NCBI GenBank assembly: GCA_023091735.1
Contig: JALKBU010000065.1
Coordinates: 33,300-97,299, forward strand
Source of the DNA: Trichomonas tenax
Taxonomy: Eukaryota > Parabasalia > Trichomonadida > Trichomonadidae
Length of the DNA: 64,000 nt
Reading direction: 5' to 3'
Every line of letters starts with the position of its first letter. The stretch's first letter is position 1. Positions 21,801 to 31,204 of the stretch are shown here, in pieces. The position numbers and the translations under genes are program-made. The notes beneath the pieces are model-generated. The model did not search any database and had not been told where the DNA came from. It was given only the letters and a program-made list of their open reading frames with translations.

Positions 21801-23138
21801 TTGAATTAATTCTGCAAGGAAGAACTTGAAAGGTTCGTCATTCTTAAACAATTGAATATAGCATTCTATTGCATCCAAAAATATCTTCTTTTGTAAGACT
21901 TTGCTCACCGAATCAGTCAAAGCACTTCCTACTGCTTTTCTATTGTTATCGCATATAAGTTTCGCGTAAATCTTTAGCTGCGGATTAGGTTCTACCGGTT
22001 GAAATGTATATTCGTCTAATGTATGAATGGAAAATTCTAAATTTTCGCGGAAAATGTGATAAATTTGAGGTAATTTTGGAATATTAATTTTGAGTGCTTC
22101 AGGTAAATCGTTTAGATCTATTTTTGGATACTTATGGCCTGTCGAATGAATATAATTTAGAATATCTTGTGGAATTGATTTGTAAAAATTATCGAGAATT
22201 TCTTGCGGAAGGTATTTCTGGATTGATGAAAACATTGAAATTCCAAAAGGCTGCATTCTCTTTAAATTCTTTTCTATACGTGCGAAAAGAAGAGAAGCAT
22301 CTTCAGAAGTAATAGAATCTGGATACATTTTAAGTAATTCATCGATAAATGACAACAAAATCATTGTGTCCGTATCAACATTTGTGCTTTCGATTTTAAC
22401 ATTCGATGAAAGAATCTGTTCTGATGAACTTTGAACGATTGGACTTGATCTATTGTTCGATGCCCAGTAAACCAAAGCTGATATTAACTTTGGATCCGCT
22501 TTTCTCTTTGTATTTATGAAAATTTGAACGAGTTCTAAAACTGTTTTCGTATCTATCGCTAATGCGTTATATGATGCGAATCTGAGTAAGAAGTAAATCA
22601 TGTTGTCGGCAGTTGTCACCTGCGTATGCCTTGACAAATAGATTAAAGATTTCAAAACTAACACTAAATCAGAGTCGTTGTATGCTTCTTCAAGTTGAAA
22701 ACAATAGGAAATAGCTGCATGGAGGATATAATATGGGATTGCTTGAAGAATTTCTGGAGGGTGATTGACTTGAAGTGTGATTAATTTTTGCAATCGAGTT
22801 TGATCGAAATGTCTGTAATATGGTATTTCTTTGAACGCAGCGACCATGCTACTCGAAAACTCGAGCTTATTGAAGATCTGGTGGAGCTGTTGTTCAGAAT
22901 ATTTTTCTTTATCTCCTGAATCAACTGTTTCTCCTGATCGAAGTTGTTTCCTTTTCCGAGGGATCCCCTTCATGCGCAGTGTGGCGATGACGGGGTGGTT
23001 CTCGAAAGTGAAATTGACGGAAGAACCCTCCATACTTCCTTCTTGACGATTATTTTCCGCACAATGATCAACTTCTTCATTTTTGCCAATGATGCTTTTT
23101 CTTTCTATACATGCGATTATCAAATACTGCTTAGCCAT
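15813..23138 (-). CDS. giant BEACH-WD40 protein (LvsA/neurobeachin/LYST class)
   Basis: A 2441-residue protein. A long helical repeat N-terminal half contains a concanavalin-like region at about 870-980 (FSAGFWAFTDSG; VFFAVTFDQF). A PH-BEACH domain lies near 1780-1850. The BEACH domain at about 1870-2100 is very well kept: LMFLNRVSGRTFND, YPIMPWILSDYTSD, DLSKPIGAIG, FMWLMRMEPFTSLH, LPPWAKSPLDFV and WIDLIWGV. WD40 repeats fill the rest to residue 2441. Proteins of this class control lysosome, contractile vacuole or endosome traffic and sometimes cytokinesis. The start is set at MAKQYL (23138). An ATG ten codons upstream (23168) and one 35 codons downstream (MEGSSVNF) are possible alternatives. 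It is the largest gene in the housekeeping block. Confidence 0.92.
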   Translation of the reverse strand: MAKQYLIIACIERKSIIGKNEEVDHCAENNRQEGSMEGSSVNFTFENHPVIATLRMKGIPRKRKQLRSGETVDSGDKEKYSEQQLHQIFNKLEFSSSMVAAFKEIPYYRHFDQTRLQKLITLQVNHPPEILQAIPYYILHAAISYCFQLEEAYNDSDLVLVLKSLIYLSRHTQVTTADNMIYFLLRFASYNALAIDTKTVLELVQIFINTKRKADPKLISALVYWASNNRSSPIVQSSSEQILSSNVKIESTNVDTDTMILLSFIDELLKMYPDSITSEDASLLFARIEKNLKRMQPFGISMFSSIQKYLPQEILDNFYKSIPQDILNYIHSTGHKYPKIDLNDLPEALKINIPKLPQIYHIFRENLEFSIHTLDEYTFQPVEPNPQLKIYAKLICDNNRKAVGSALTDSVSKVLQKKIFLDAIECYIQLFKNDEPFKFFLAELIQTPIFDPRITIFSPKNDVVNAILNIRTLVFQNLLVNGSIILSDFAQHFAPYPDLASEFFIRMKSALINHQITSIHFLVFQSIALMFIPAYQDAHSKATDPKVRKSIERTRLAMADFFVESMKNCECFDVYTTSDFLSLFFSLIYEEEFADRVIDAVFEHFKNPNDEFLQQITTVLSFAISSGENYSDKRHVNNTLRILKRLVEIDSFETSVMGELKDRLMTVIRLSASEFPPEFMILSIRFLTLMSHFFPITSVEASIIGKAITTIFEDEPSHPVYMALVNLAAGKQLDALSPDFLIKQPSALPIFISSFKKSSRLIGNLQFIEQLCVFSSTNARQCQKGKLDIALLDLVQENPSDKKVVKKSLSLIGKIASVSSSRTAVQKFISMFCPIDGKYVNPLLDDAVDEMSTILSNGHNIPSGFLPVTNKEPYITITGLKSTDFSHGFSAGFWAFTDSGSARVATSLFAMMDKNGKIIDITVENFGIKILINEETHTFPQCLHPDIWVFFAVTFDQFVRGQPTNVRVYVENQQMETQFTETFEIEVGPVQCNVGMPFEQYPKNEHPVLLGPFFLAPPLQWKQFYSIDTSGTHGTFDQAFFSVHPEVENTVLNLRTKKDYSFRAKIFGPGILQTPTFQDIFLRSYQITSLIPLFAQANLSDEVRVLPIVRLIKKVLEISSEAQADFEKYGRFSIIAYLLKRFDIDIYQEFYQVFVKLQNRNIGQKLSTEILMNIRLLSLAPPESQVGISEHWLNIILPSIKETLKKKSELRIYLLSFVEHFHQLSPRARINVSKSLLFRAECSMTQEAFAELINQCVQTNDEDIAYELLVLIFNIACSEKQPFAQITDISNLSNIQSLLQKKSVRIALLLLDTIYVLTQTNVFRNQLLIYIEVYKSLLPIEIMYEELLTGIMTRAVDQPDFFSIGCFILASNPSLEQLFVNLLPLKTDAYLHANKAWPLWPFIAAVMCTKSSSIEKIFEFVLDASPKMWLTVYVLLEIAVRLCQTTSTQYQTIFFNVMVQYLKKFPENTSVFENLCFIFIFTRRDQTHNDALLNAISKCDLSLVDKSNLELPQKEVSFEPQKFIQQLTNFEKFVQFSYGLNMNERNVWEDISLAMILNEYTQSTSLERLISLLNNRQKNVDYTQPVEAAMKNFEVTINQISIEFCRLCSFISKFLKKASEKMSKFSRVHLQKPPEVILSKFSIVQQWKTLWTQLTIESAPWASSIAQNKDKHYNLDTILCYGYCPMRMKENKNFNDHRDASLSRDYGSAETARSKIEEYRKALQERYEKESPPEILQVLPHRDSSPSGDTGPILLRFAGDIIKLTYEAPCELIIVEGGLRIDIFGDKPRTVAIRSTSVKKVSFRPYLHHPTGLEIFCHDGRSYLLNMKVNSMSILKKMQGFDGWQKAEIQTMPSSTYVATCGVTERWCSGKKSNFKYLMFLNRVSGRTFNDSSLYPIMPWILSDYTSDVLDLNNPNVFRDLSKPIGAIGEARFKEIISKRKDLEELGIKFYMYSSCYNSPLCVFMWLMRMEPFTSLHTQLQSGKFDHAARLFSSVSDTWKMVTTHMNDFRELIPEFFYCPQFLRNENKFDLGKVDNKEVGDVALPPWAKSPLDFVYKMRQALESDFVSLNLHSWIDLIWGVNSYGEGAEKANNTFDPNMYESAWTTETLNDPQQRSLIEATMKHCGQIPTQIFGVPHPMKSATYELKRETIFDTKVDPLAAVAVGRHAFLFTPHGQIISHDGTDNGYNEVATLSFHPSDDSTIPMVTFGKMIAIAAPLGYIEIFDTERNESKKVFAHTGKATCIDSSTRLVCSGGSDSTLYLFDHAMQNSGNIPFFREEVVDCSIVDSFHLAAAITRDGCLFCVDTTRVIVKFSLTVESPRHVVVTPAWGFVVVVSTTPDDTKDLVTVYTCNGEFVTQCRTSRITMIKAVKDRKGFDYLVWADERGSIRVCEAYHAEKMPEVKPVKQLGSLISLHDIRNKEIVAVTKHGLVAYLPVDFLTH

Positions 23139-23168
23139 TTTGCAAATTAAACAAGCTTTATTTCGCAA

Positions 23169-23626
23169 TAATTTTCCATTTTATAATATTTTCTATATGA
23201 TCAATTCTAACTTCAAAACTATTTGATACTAATTCATTTAAATATATTGCCTAACTTATGGAACTAGAAATCATTTTCAACAAAATTTTATCTTCAGTAT
23301 ATCTAGTATCCGATTCTAAACACCATGCATAGTGTTTTCAAACTTAAGCCAATACTCTACCATCATTTATCCATTGTAATATTTTATTCATTTTCCAAAT
23401 TCTATTTTCATTAACGATAAATACTATTCCTATATTCACCATGCATCAATGTAAATATAAGCAGTGAATTAAAAGAAGAGCACATATTTTATAAACACAA
23501 TATTTCAATTTATTTAAAACAATATATACAATGATTATGCAATGATATAAGTTTCAATGTGTATCATCAAAAATGATGCATTCGGTTGAATATCTATATA
23601 ATAATAATTATTCAATATTTTTGATA
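23169..23626. other. intergenic, nothing recognised
   Basis: AT-rich spacer between the BEACH gene's 5' end and the phosphatase gene's 3' end. No open frame of note, repeat or structured RNA is visible. Confidence 0.5.
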
Positions 23627-24547
23627 TCAATAATCTCTTGGAACACTATCTTCATCTGATAACAAAGCTTTCAAGCGAAATGTTTCGAATGTAATTCCTA
23701 AATCTTTTGCAACTTTCATAATCACGCAATTATTATGTCCTGCATCTGATGAATAAACAGTAACAACACAATTATTTCCATGGAAAGGAAATTCGTAGCC
23801 TTCATCACAAACTTGATGAGCTCTAACCAATAATTGGAAGCGATGCCTTTTGAGAAATTCCATAGAAACATCAGGACCATAAACTACCGATGTTTGCCTT
23901 TCTTTATTAAATTCAAAACCAGGACTATCTACTGGGTCGGCCCACAAAATATCGCGAATCATTCCTTCGTTAGGTATGTCAATTGGTTTTCGTAGTGCTG
24001 ATAACTGATCAATTGACTGTAAGTCTGGTGAAAGACCGGCGTGGACGCAGAAAATTCGGTTATTAATTACTGCTGCTAAAGAAAGCTCTCTGAAAACATT
24101 TGTAAGTGAATACCATGAATTTCCCAAGTTCTTCATACGAATTTGCTCTTTCAAACTTCCTTTTTCATTGATCATATCTGATTCGTGATTTCCACGAAGA
24201 AGATAGATATTATCTGGGTATTTGATCTTCAAAACGAATAATTTAACGATGACTTCAACTGAATTATCACCTCGATCAATATAATCTCCTAAAAATAAAT
24301 ATTTGCGATTTTCTTCAACAATTGAGCCACCAAGTTCTAATACGTGGTTTAAATCATCGAGTTTTCCATGTAAATCACCAACAACAGTAATTGGAGCTTC
24401 TAGAAATAAAACAGTTGGTTCATTCGCGAGAATTTGTTCTACTTGAGTGCAAAGCCACAGTATATCGTTTTCCTCTATGTTGTAGATAATTTTTACGTTA
24501 TCTACTTTCTTCAAGATATAGTTTAACTTCTTATCTCTGTAATCCAT
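23627..24547 (-). CDS. serine/threonine protein phosphatase, PP1/PP2A family
   Basis: The 306-residue catalytic subunit carries the complete metallophosphatase signature. GDLHGKLDDL lies at about 57, GDYIDRGDNS at 87, LRGNHES at 117 and HAGLSP at 169. The later histidines are in VRAHQ and YSSDAGH-type positions. Both metal sites and the catalytic histidine are present, so it should be active. The loop LWADPVDS and the motif VVYGPDVSMEFLKRH resemble PP1 more than PP2A, but the protein is diverged and the C-terminal tail is short. It lacks a PP2A-type YFL end. Trichomonads carry many such paralogues. It is transcribed divergently from the small basic gene at 24638. Confidence 0.9.
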   Translation of the reverse strand: MDYRDKKLNYILKKVDNVKIIYNIEENDILWLCTQVEQILANEPTVLFLEAPITVVGDLHGKLDDLNHVLELGGSIVEENRKYLFLGDYIDRGDNSVEVIVKLFVLKIKYPDNIYLLRGNHESDMINEKGSLKEQIRMKNLGNSWYSLTNVFRELSLAAVINNRIFCVHAGLSPDLQSIDQLSALRKPIDIPNEGMIRDILWADPVDSPGFEFNKERQTSVVYGPDVSMEFLKRHRFQLLVRAHQVCDEGYEFPFHGNNCVVTVYSSDAGHNNCVIMKVAKDLGITFETFRLKALLSDEDSVPRDY

Positions 24548-24637
24548 AATTTTTTAAAAAGAAAAACGGCTATTTTCTTTGACTTATGTGACACTCTACA
24601 TGACAAGAAAAATTTACGTGTCATTTTTCATTATTCA
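24548..24637. promoter_or_regulatory. divergent promoter with TTTACGTGTCA
   Basis: The 90-base gap holds TTTACGTGTCA at 24613-24623, followed by TTTTTCATTATTCATT, which looks like a trichomonad initiator region. On the other side there is TGTCATGTAGAGTGTCAC for the phosphatase gene (minus strand). The undecamer is identical to those at 57525-57535 and, inverted, at 62214-62224. Confidence 0.55.
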
Positions 24638-25081
24638 TTGAGAGGAAACAAAAGAGGCCCTAAACGTGGGTCTCGTCGTTGTGCTCGAAAAATTGAGACC
24701 TCCAAAGGTCAGCGCACATTGCTTGAATTTATTGAAAAGCCAAAAGATCCAACTCCTGAAATTCCAATTCCAAAACCTGTAGAAGAAGAGTCATCTGAAG
24801 AACCAGAACCAAATTTACTTCAAGAAACCAGAGAAAAACTTATCAATTTCGTTAAAAGACATCAACTTAATGAGATTTTATCTTATTTTCAATTTCCTGA
24901 TCAGTTTTTACTTCGTTTTTCTATTCCAAACATTAAAGAACTTTATGAAGACATACAAAAAGCAATGATTGAAGAGTTTGGTGCTCCTTTATCTCCAAGT
25001 CTATTTCCCCAACATCTTTGGGATAAATCAGTTGCGCCAAGTTTATTTCCAGATGCCAGCAATAGTGAATCCATATTATAA
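24638..25081 (+). CDS. small basic protein with a PIP-box-like motif; no AUG start visible
   Basis: The frame is open for 147 codons and reads as a coherent protein: a very basic N-terminus (RGNKRGPKRGSRRCARK), an acidic proline-rich stretch, then two helices. Residues 25-32 read QRTLLEFI, close to the Q-x-x-h-x-x-F-F box with which proteins bind PCNA. The last aromatic is replaced by I. The first in-frame codon that could start is TTG at 24638, just after the initiator-like TCATT. No ATG precedes it in frame, and the next internal ATG would remove most of the protein. A sequence of ATG-AGA-GGA with one extra T would give exactly this ATTGAGAGGA. A sequencing error, start loss, non-AUG start or an unseen upstream exon are all possible. 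I do not recognise the family; a nuclear, DNA-replication-linked role is only a guess. Confidence 0.55.
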   Translation: MRGNKRGPKRGSRRCARKIETSKGQRTLLEFIEKPKDPTPEIPIPKPVEEESSEEPEPNLLQETREKLINFVKRHQLNEILSYFQFPDQFLLRFSIPNIKELYEDIQKAMIEEFGAPLSPSLFPQHLWDKSVAPSLFPDASNSESIL

Positions 25082-25538
25082 TATTTATTTATAAAAAAAT
25101 ATATTGATAATCAAATTTGATCAATGCTTATCAAATCAATTCGATTACAGTATTTTTCTAACGAAAGCATATAATCAGCCAAGATATTTATTTTTTATTA
25201 ATATTGATTGTGATGAAGCAGTGTGAAATCTATCACAGGTCTATCCTATAGTGAATTTAATGAATAACACGCTTCAAGACTTTTCAAATATATTTCGAGA
25301 AAATAATTTTCGGAAATATCATCATTTGATATTATAAATTAGGAGAAACATTAGAAGATTAATGGCTTACAATGTGCTTTGTTCTTGAAACACGTTTTTT
25401 GTTTTCAATATTTTGATGACAAGATTTTTAATCAACAGAAAATGGATTCTATATAAAATCAATATTATTTCTGAAGTCAAATCGCGAAAATGTATTTTTA
25501 AAATCTTCTATCGTCCTTTGTTCAGGTCAGATTTTAGA
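25082..25538. other. leader region of the karyopherin gene
   Basis: No gene recognised. The frame of the karyopherin stays open to an ATG at 25413, but the extra 42 residues are basic and hydrophobic and do not look like the family. The sequence GATGACAAGATTTTTAATC lies inside this leader. Confidence 0.45.
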
Positions 25539-28442
25539 ATGGAAGAGAGAGTGAATTATTTCATTTCATTGCTTGAGAGGTCAAAAGTTCCGGACCAGGC
25601 CACTCTCGATGCTGTGGCTGAAGAACTTCACCAACTTTCACAAGCGGAAGATTATTCTCAAATTCTTATTAATACAATATCAAACTTTCCACAACATCTC
25701 AAGGCAACACTAGTTTACTTACTTAAATATATCAAAGCAAATCTCGTTAACTTTACTGAACAAATTTTTGAAGAAATATTAAATTTCTTGCACAATCTCG
25801 CAAAATCCAATGTAAATGATGATTGCAAGAGCCAAATATCAGAATGCATCTATACACTTCAACAAAAGACCCAAGATTGGGCTTCATACGTTCAATTCTC
25901 TTTAACTTGTGATCCAATTATGTCTATTATGTTAATTTACAGTGGGAGTACAGCTATGGATGAATCTTGCATCGAGAAAAACGCTTCTGTCTTTCTTCAA
26001 ATTGCATTTACTGTTTTTCAAGGATCTCAGTTCCAATATTTCGAGGCTATAACAGCTTTGTTGATTGCTTGTACAGGAACACCAGCATTTCTTGAAGCAG
26101 CACAAAATATTGTCCAAATTATCGATTATGGCTTCCAAAATTACGATTCTCTTAGCGAAGCCCAAGTATACTCAGTCTGCACAGTATTTTCACAATTATT
26201 TGCACATAAGATTTGCGATGATGCGCAATTTTCAAATTATCTTCATGTTGTTATGCAACACGCAGAAGAAGATCCAGCTTTAGCATTACATGCAGCCAAT
26301 AACTTCGAGGACTGCATCCAAATGTTATCTGATGAAAATTTGCTTGAAATTCTCGTTTTTTGTTTGACAACAAATATCAAAGTTATAGAATCAGACGGAA
26401 ACATATCGGAAGATGGTACCGATATCATTAAAGCTGCTTTAGAAAAGCGCAACATCGGACAAGTCATTTATCAGAAGATTGGTGAGTTAATGGCTTCAGA
26501 AGACATTGCTCCAAAGATGCTGGCTCTTAGGCTCATTTCAGACATCATTATGTTCGCTCCAGATGCTGTTGCCAATGAGGGTGATTATATTAAAACACTG
26601 TTCTCTGATGCTGTCTCATGCGATGTTACATCTATTAAGCAAACAGCATTAACATCGATGGTAGCTCTAGAAAATGCTCCAACAAAGCTCAGACCAGTTG
26701 TCATTGGTATCATTCTTTCAACACTGAATTGCATCGTAGATCAGGATGACACAACACGTGTTCTTGCATATTCTAGCCTTAACACTCTTCTTGATACTTT
26801 AGATGATGAAATTTCTGGCCTATTCGATGAAGTCTGGACAATTTCAGGAAATATTCCACCATCGGACATCACAAGCTATATTTCATTAGTTTCATCAATT
26901 ATAATGCATTCAAGTGACATTGATGATGATAGAATGGATGCTATTTACACATGGTTAGATGAAATCTCTAACGAGGAACGTGAACTTGATGTCCGTGCTG
27001 CATCTCTTGAAGTTATTGGTGCCATTATGGTTGCACAGAACTCTTTCATCGATGATTTAGTTGTTCTCGCTCAGGGAATCATTACATTGTGCTTCGCTGA
27101 AAATAATGACCAGCTTCTTAATGAAGTTTTCCATACACTCAAGCTTATTATCAGTACATTCAAGGGAGAAGCGGTTTCCTTCATTGAGCCATTTGTAGAA
27201 AACATCAGTCAGATCCTTTCCAATCCTGTTGCAGGTGAAGAGGAAACAGGTTGCTTCCTTAATGCTCTCATTACAGCTGCCTTCTATATTGGTTATAGCG
27301 GCAATCGCACACTCTTGCAGATCACTGTTACACAGATTATTAGGCTTCTTAACAACCAGACACTTCTTACAGAAGAGAACACATTCCTTGCTGCTGCACG
27401 TGTTGTCAAGATCTTCAATCCATCAGATAATGAAGAAGATAATGCATTCTTCAAGGAGAACATCACTGCAATATATGACTTAATGGTGAAGTCAATCATC
27501 AAGAATCAGGAATTCGAGGCAGTTGATACAGGTCTTCAGTGCCTTAAGAGCATTTACAAGTATGGTGTTGTTTTCGACAGAGAGAATTTTGTTACAGCAG
27601 CTGTTGATCTCATCAATAAATTCTTCTCCGGAGAGCTCGCAATCTTCGATGGAGTTCCAGCCAAGGAATCACCAAGCACAGAATTCATTGCTGAGTCTTT
27701 CTGCGTTTTCGTTGGCAAAGTCTTCGAATGCAATCTTCCCCAAGCTAATGAGATTTCCAACTTTATGCTTGAATGGCTGAATGAAGCACAGAGTGTTGGC
27801 GTTATGTATCCAATAACAGGTGCACTTTCTGATGTTATCGAGTTCTGTGAATTAGATCCATCAATTCCAACAAACTTAAGTATGTTCGTTATTACACATG
27901 CTGAAGAAATTGATAACCCAGATCTTCAGCATAACATCTCTTACTTCCTTGGCTTGATCGTTAGAAGATTCCCAGAACTTAATGAAGTTGTTGCCAGGAT
28001 GATGCCATATGTTGAGAGATGGTTCGCAAGTGCTGTTGAGAAAGAGTCTGGTTATGGAGAAATGATTGCTAATATTGTATCCTTCTACTTAAGTTATGCA
28101 GCTGTTGATCAGTCCTTCCCAGAGCACAACTTGCAGAGATGCCTTAAGTACTTCCCACCAGCAGATCTTGCTGAAACGGAAACACAGATCCAACAAATTG
28201 TTATTATTTTCCAGCGTCAATTCTCAGAAGAAACAATGGCTGCTTGCGCAATGGCTCTTTCTAAGTACTTTGTCGAAGCACCACAAAAGGTTTCAAAGAG
28301 GAAAGTTGCTCCAGAGATTGTTGAACAAGCCAAAGCTTTGTTCAAAGCTCTTTGCAGCTCTGCAGAAGTCAATCAATTTGTTTTCAGACAATATGCAAAC
28401 CAGAGACAGAAGAGAGCAATTCTTCAAGCAGTCCTTCAATAG
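25539..28442 (+). CDS. importin-beta-like karyopherin (Kap123/IPO4/IPO5 type)
   Basis: The 967-residue protein from MEERVNYF is built from helical pairs of HEAT type throughout. It has the acidic, low-pI character and the size of importin-beta family transport receptors. The N-terminus (LLERSKVPDQATLDAVAEELHQL) matches the beginning of Kap123/IPO4/IPO5, where the first HEAT repeats bind Ran-GTP. Acidic loops such as YSLDDDE-like DTLDDEISG and SSDIDDDRMD fit the family. It would carry cargo such as ribosomal proteins or histones through nuclear pores. The start at 25539 is chosen because it matches the family N-terminus; the longer reading begins at 25413. The exact subfamily cannot be settled by eye. 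Confidence 0.75.
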   Translation: MEERVNYFISLLERSKVPDQATLDAVAEELHQLSQAEDYSQILINTISNFPQHLKATLVYLLKYIKANLVNFTEQIFEEILNFLHNLAKSNVNDDCKSQISECIYTLQQKTQDWASYVQFSLTCDPIMSIMLIYSGSTAMDESCIEKNASVFLQIAFTVFQGSQFQYFEAITALLIACTGTPAFLEAAQNIVQIIDYGFQNYDSLSEAQVYSVCTVFSQLFAHKICDDAQFSNYLHVVMQHAEEDPALALHAANNFEDCIQMLSDENLLEILVFCLTTNIKVIESDGNISEDGTDIIKAALEKRNIGQVIYQKIGELMASEDIAPKMLALRLISDIIMFAPDAVANEGDYIKTLFSDAVSCDVTSIKQTALTSMVALENAPTKLRPVVIGIILSTLNCIVDQDDTTRVLAYSSLNTLLDTLDDEISGLFDEVWTISGNIPPSDITSYISLVSSIIMHSSDIDDDRMDAIYTWLDEISNEERELDVRAASLEVIGAIMVAQNSFIDDLVVLAQGIITLCFAENNDQLLNEVFHTLKLIISTFKGEAVSFIEPFVENISQILSNPVAGEEETGCFLNALITAAFYIGYSGNRTLLQITVTQIIRLLNNQTLLTEENTFLAAARVVKIFNPSDNEEDNAFFKENITAIYDLMVKSIIKNQEFEAVDTGLQCLKSIYKYGVVFDRENFVTAAVDLINKFFSGELAIFDGVPAKESPSTEFIAESFCVFVGKVFECNLPQANEISNFMLEWLNEAQSVGVMYPITGALSDVIEFCELDPSIPTNLSMFVITHAEEIDNPDLQHNISYFLGLIVRRFPELNEVVARMMPYVERWFASAVEKESGYGEMIANIVSFYLSYAAVDQSFPEHNLQRCLKYFPPADLAETETQIQQIVIIFQRQFSEETMAACAMALSKYFVEAPQKVSKRKVAPEIVEQAKALFKALCSSAEVNQFVFRQYANQRQKRAILQAVLQ

Positions 28443-31204
28443 AGTTATATAAACTTTCGAGTATTAATTATCTTTATCTGTGATGAGTCTAATTTTTTTT
28501 GATTAAGGGGCGACTCACACGAGATCCAAACTATTCATAATTGGGTTGGAAATCTGCATTATATTTTTAACTATGTTCACTCGCAATAGTTGTAATATAG
28601 ATAAATAGGCATTAGAAGATTTTTACTTTAATATTGCCGTTAAAGGTTTTTTAAATGCTATGCATTCATAATGATTATCCAAATCATTACCTTCAGCCGT
28701 CACTTTTCATGTTAGTCGCCAGAAATGTATCAACTCTGGGGGTCAGAACCAGATCAAACATGTATGCAAAAATATAACTCGTGTGTGATGCCATACATAG
28801 TTGTAGTGTTAAACATATATAATATCGTTTCATATTTTTCATTAACAATTTGATATCAGTTTATTATTGAGTAAATAGCAATATTTATTATAAATATATC
28901 ACATGCCAACAACATAGTAACATATAACAAATAATACAAGCTTCTAATTGAATAATTGTTCAGTATAACTTAAATTATAAATTCATTGCGGAGATGACAA
29001 TATACATAGATGCATGCACATATTACATGTTTTTAAAGTGATACACCAACTTAAACTCATAGCTTCCCAATGAAATTGTTAATAAAAATAAAGTATTCAA
29101 AAATAAAAACAATGGAAAAATGATTAGCATCATATATACTATTTTATTAATGTAAACAGTGTCAAATAAATTATGAAAAAACGTGAATTTAACCTTATCC
29201 ACTTTTTAAAATATGGTTTATTATAACATTTACATAATGGTAATGCTAATTTTGCCAATTTTGGTCACTAAAAACCAAATTTGAGAGTTAAAATACTTCT
29301 TAGTCGCCACTTAAATTTCATTTTTAAGAAGAAAGTCCACAATAACTAAGGCCTCTTACCACAAACGAGAATAGAGGTATTGCTGCATTCATGGCCTAGA
29401 TGTTGGTTGTTGCGTTGATTATAATATCTGTCCTTTCTTTTTCGAATTTCAAATAATATCTTTGTAATTAATGTGATAAGTCGTAATTAGTTAACTCGTA
29501 TAAAGCATGCAGATCACATGTAGTATCCTGATCCTATAAATACTCATAAACTCCCAAAATTGACCAAAATACAATTTCAATTTCACTATTTTAATGAATA
29601 TTTACCTAATTTATATGTATTTCTGTTATTAAGATGCAAATTCTGATATCATACTTTCATTGCTTAAGAAAATATGAATTTATATGAAAAAAAATTAATT
29701 CATCAAATAAGACTAGTTAAGCAGTAAAGGTTGTATAAAATAATATTAAAGTAGTTGCAATAAGTATTTTCATCTATTAAAAGCAACAAATCGACGTTTT
29801 TACTTGATAACTTTGCAGATTCACGTAAGACGACTTATTTTTGTTTTGTTAGTAGTTAAATCTCATCTATAGGGCCTCTGTAATGAGCCTCTCAAACCTT
29901 GTTGGAATATTTGAAGTTTTTCATTCACGTCCATATACATTTTGGCTGCTCATCGCAGCATACGAAAGCATGCACCCAAGTACATATGTAATGAAATAAG
30001 AGACTTGAGGAAACCAATTTTTATTTTTCTGAACTTGAGGCTTGTGAAAGCGCACAAATAACACACTCTCATATGAGTAGTATAGTGCTACTTTTAATCT
30101 GACATAGCATATGATTTTTTTTTGATGAATCTAATCATATGTTATAATTAGCTATTTATGATAAATAAATGCTCTATACACGCTATAATTTAGTATTTCA
30201 TGTTAAGCAATCCCAAATCACTCTTCTGAATATAAGACATTACATATTTTTCATAAAATATTATAATAAACCATCAAAATCTGTGTGCATGTAATAAGGT
30301 ATCTTTGAATAGCATGTTGACTTCTTAAATACACACAATTTCATGGATTAAGCAATAACAATAATTCTAGCATCGGGAGAATGTACATTAGCACAAATAT
30401 TTATACAAAGGCAACAACAATATACAGCTCGATGTAAAAGCATATACAAGTACTATAGTATATAGATATAATAACTAATATACTGCTTACGACCTTCTTG
30501 ATGTGATGCACTCCAAATAACACATCGGTATTCAGTCACTTTTGAGATATTCAATTAGAGTGTATCTCGACAATGCAGCGATATATATTTGTTGCATTCT
30601 ATCTATCTATTATGCACACTATATACAATTCATTTATCTATTCAACAGTTTGATATCACTCTTCAAATCTTGATTTGTCAACATAATGCTTTGAAATTCA
30701 TATCTTTTTTTTACATATGGAATTAAACACATTACCCACATATTATGCACATCTAATAGTATCCGATAATACTGATTAAATCGAAGAATAACAAAATAAG
30801 CCATTATGCAGAGATCAAATAATCTTGAAAAATTGTATTCGGAGGAATTTAAGCCATTGTTCATGTAACACACAACAAGTCAAAGCTATTTTCTTAATAT
30901 TGTAAAATCAGGCTGGAATCTCATATTTTGATATCCAAAATATAGTTCATAAAATTCACTCAAAACTCAATAGATTCATCAGAAGATTCTGTATATGATA
31001 ATGGCTGTTTAGAAATTCCTCTAAACCTCTTCCTTCCCCGAGACTACAAACTATACCAAAAAATTTGGAAAATTTCCTCGATATTGCAAATATGGTGATG
31101 TTTATGAAAATGTTCAGCAATTTTTAATAAAAATCAAATAAAACAGTTTATAGACTATATAGGATTTCATTTATAGATAACAATCAAAATCATCATAAAA
31201 AAAA
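28443..31204. other. 2.76 kb region without a recognisable gene
   Basis: By far the longest gap in the gene-dense part of the window. It is very AT-rich with stops in all frames; the longest open frame (30873-30634, minus) is 79 codons without family features. The word TTAGTCGCCA occurs twice (near 28713 and 29302). I see no tRNA, no long inverted repeat and no transposon end. It may hold regulatory or non-coding sequence, or a fully decayed gene. Confidence 0.5.

Noticed and set aside
25413..25538. Longer start for the karyopherin
   Set aside because: The additional residues are basic and hydrophobic and do not fit the start of the family; MEERVNYF does.
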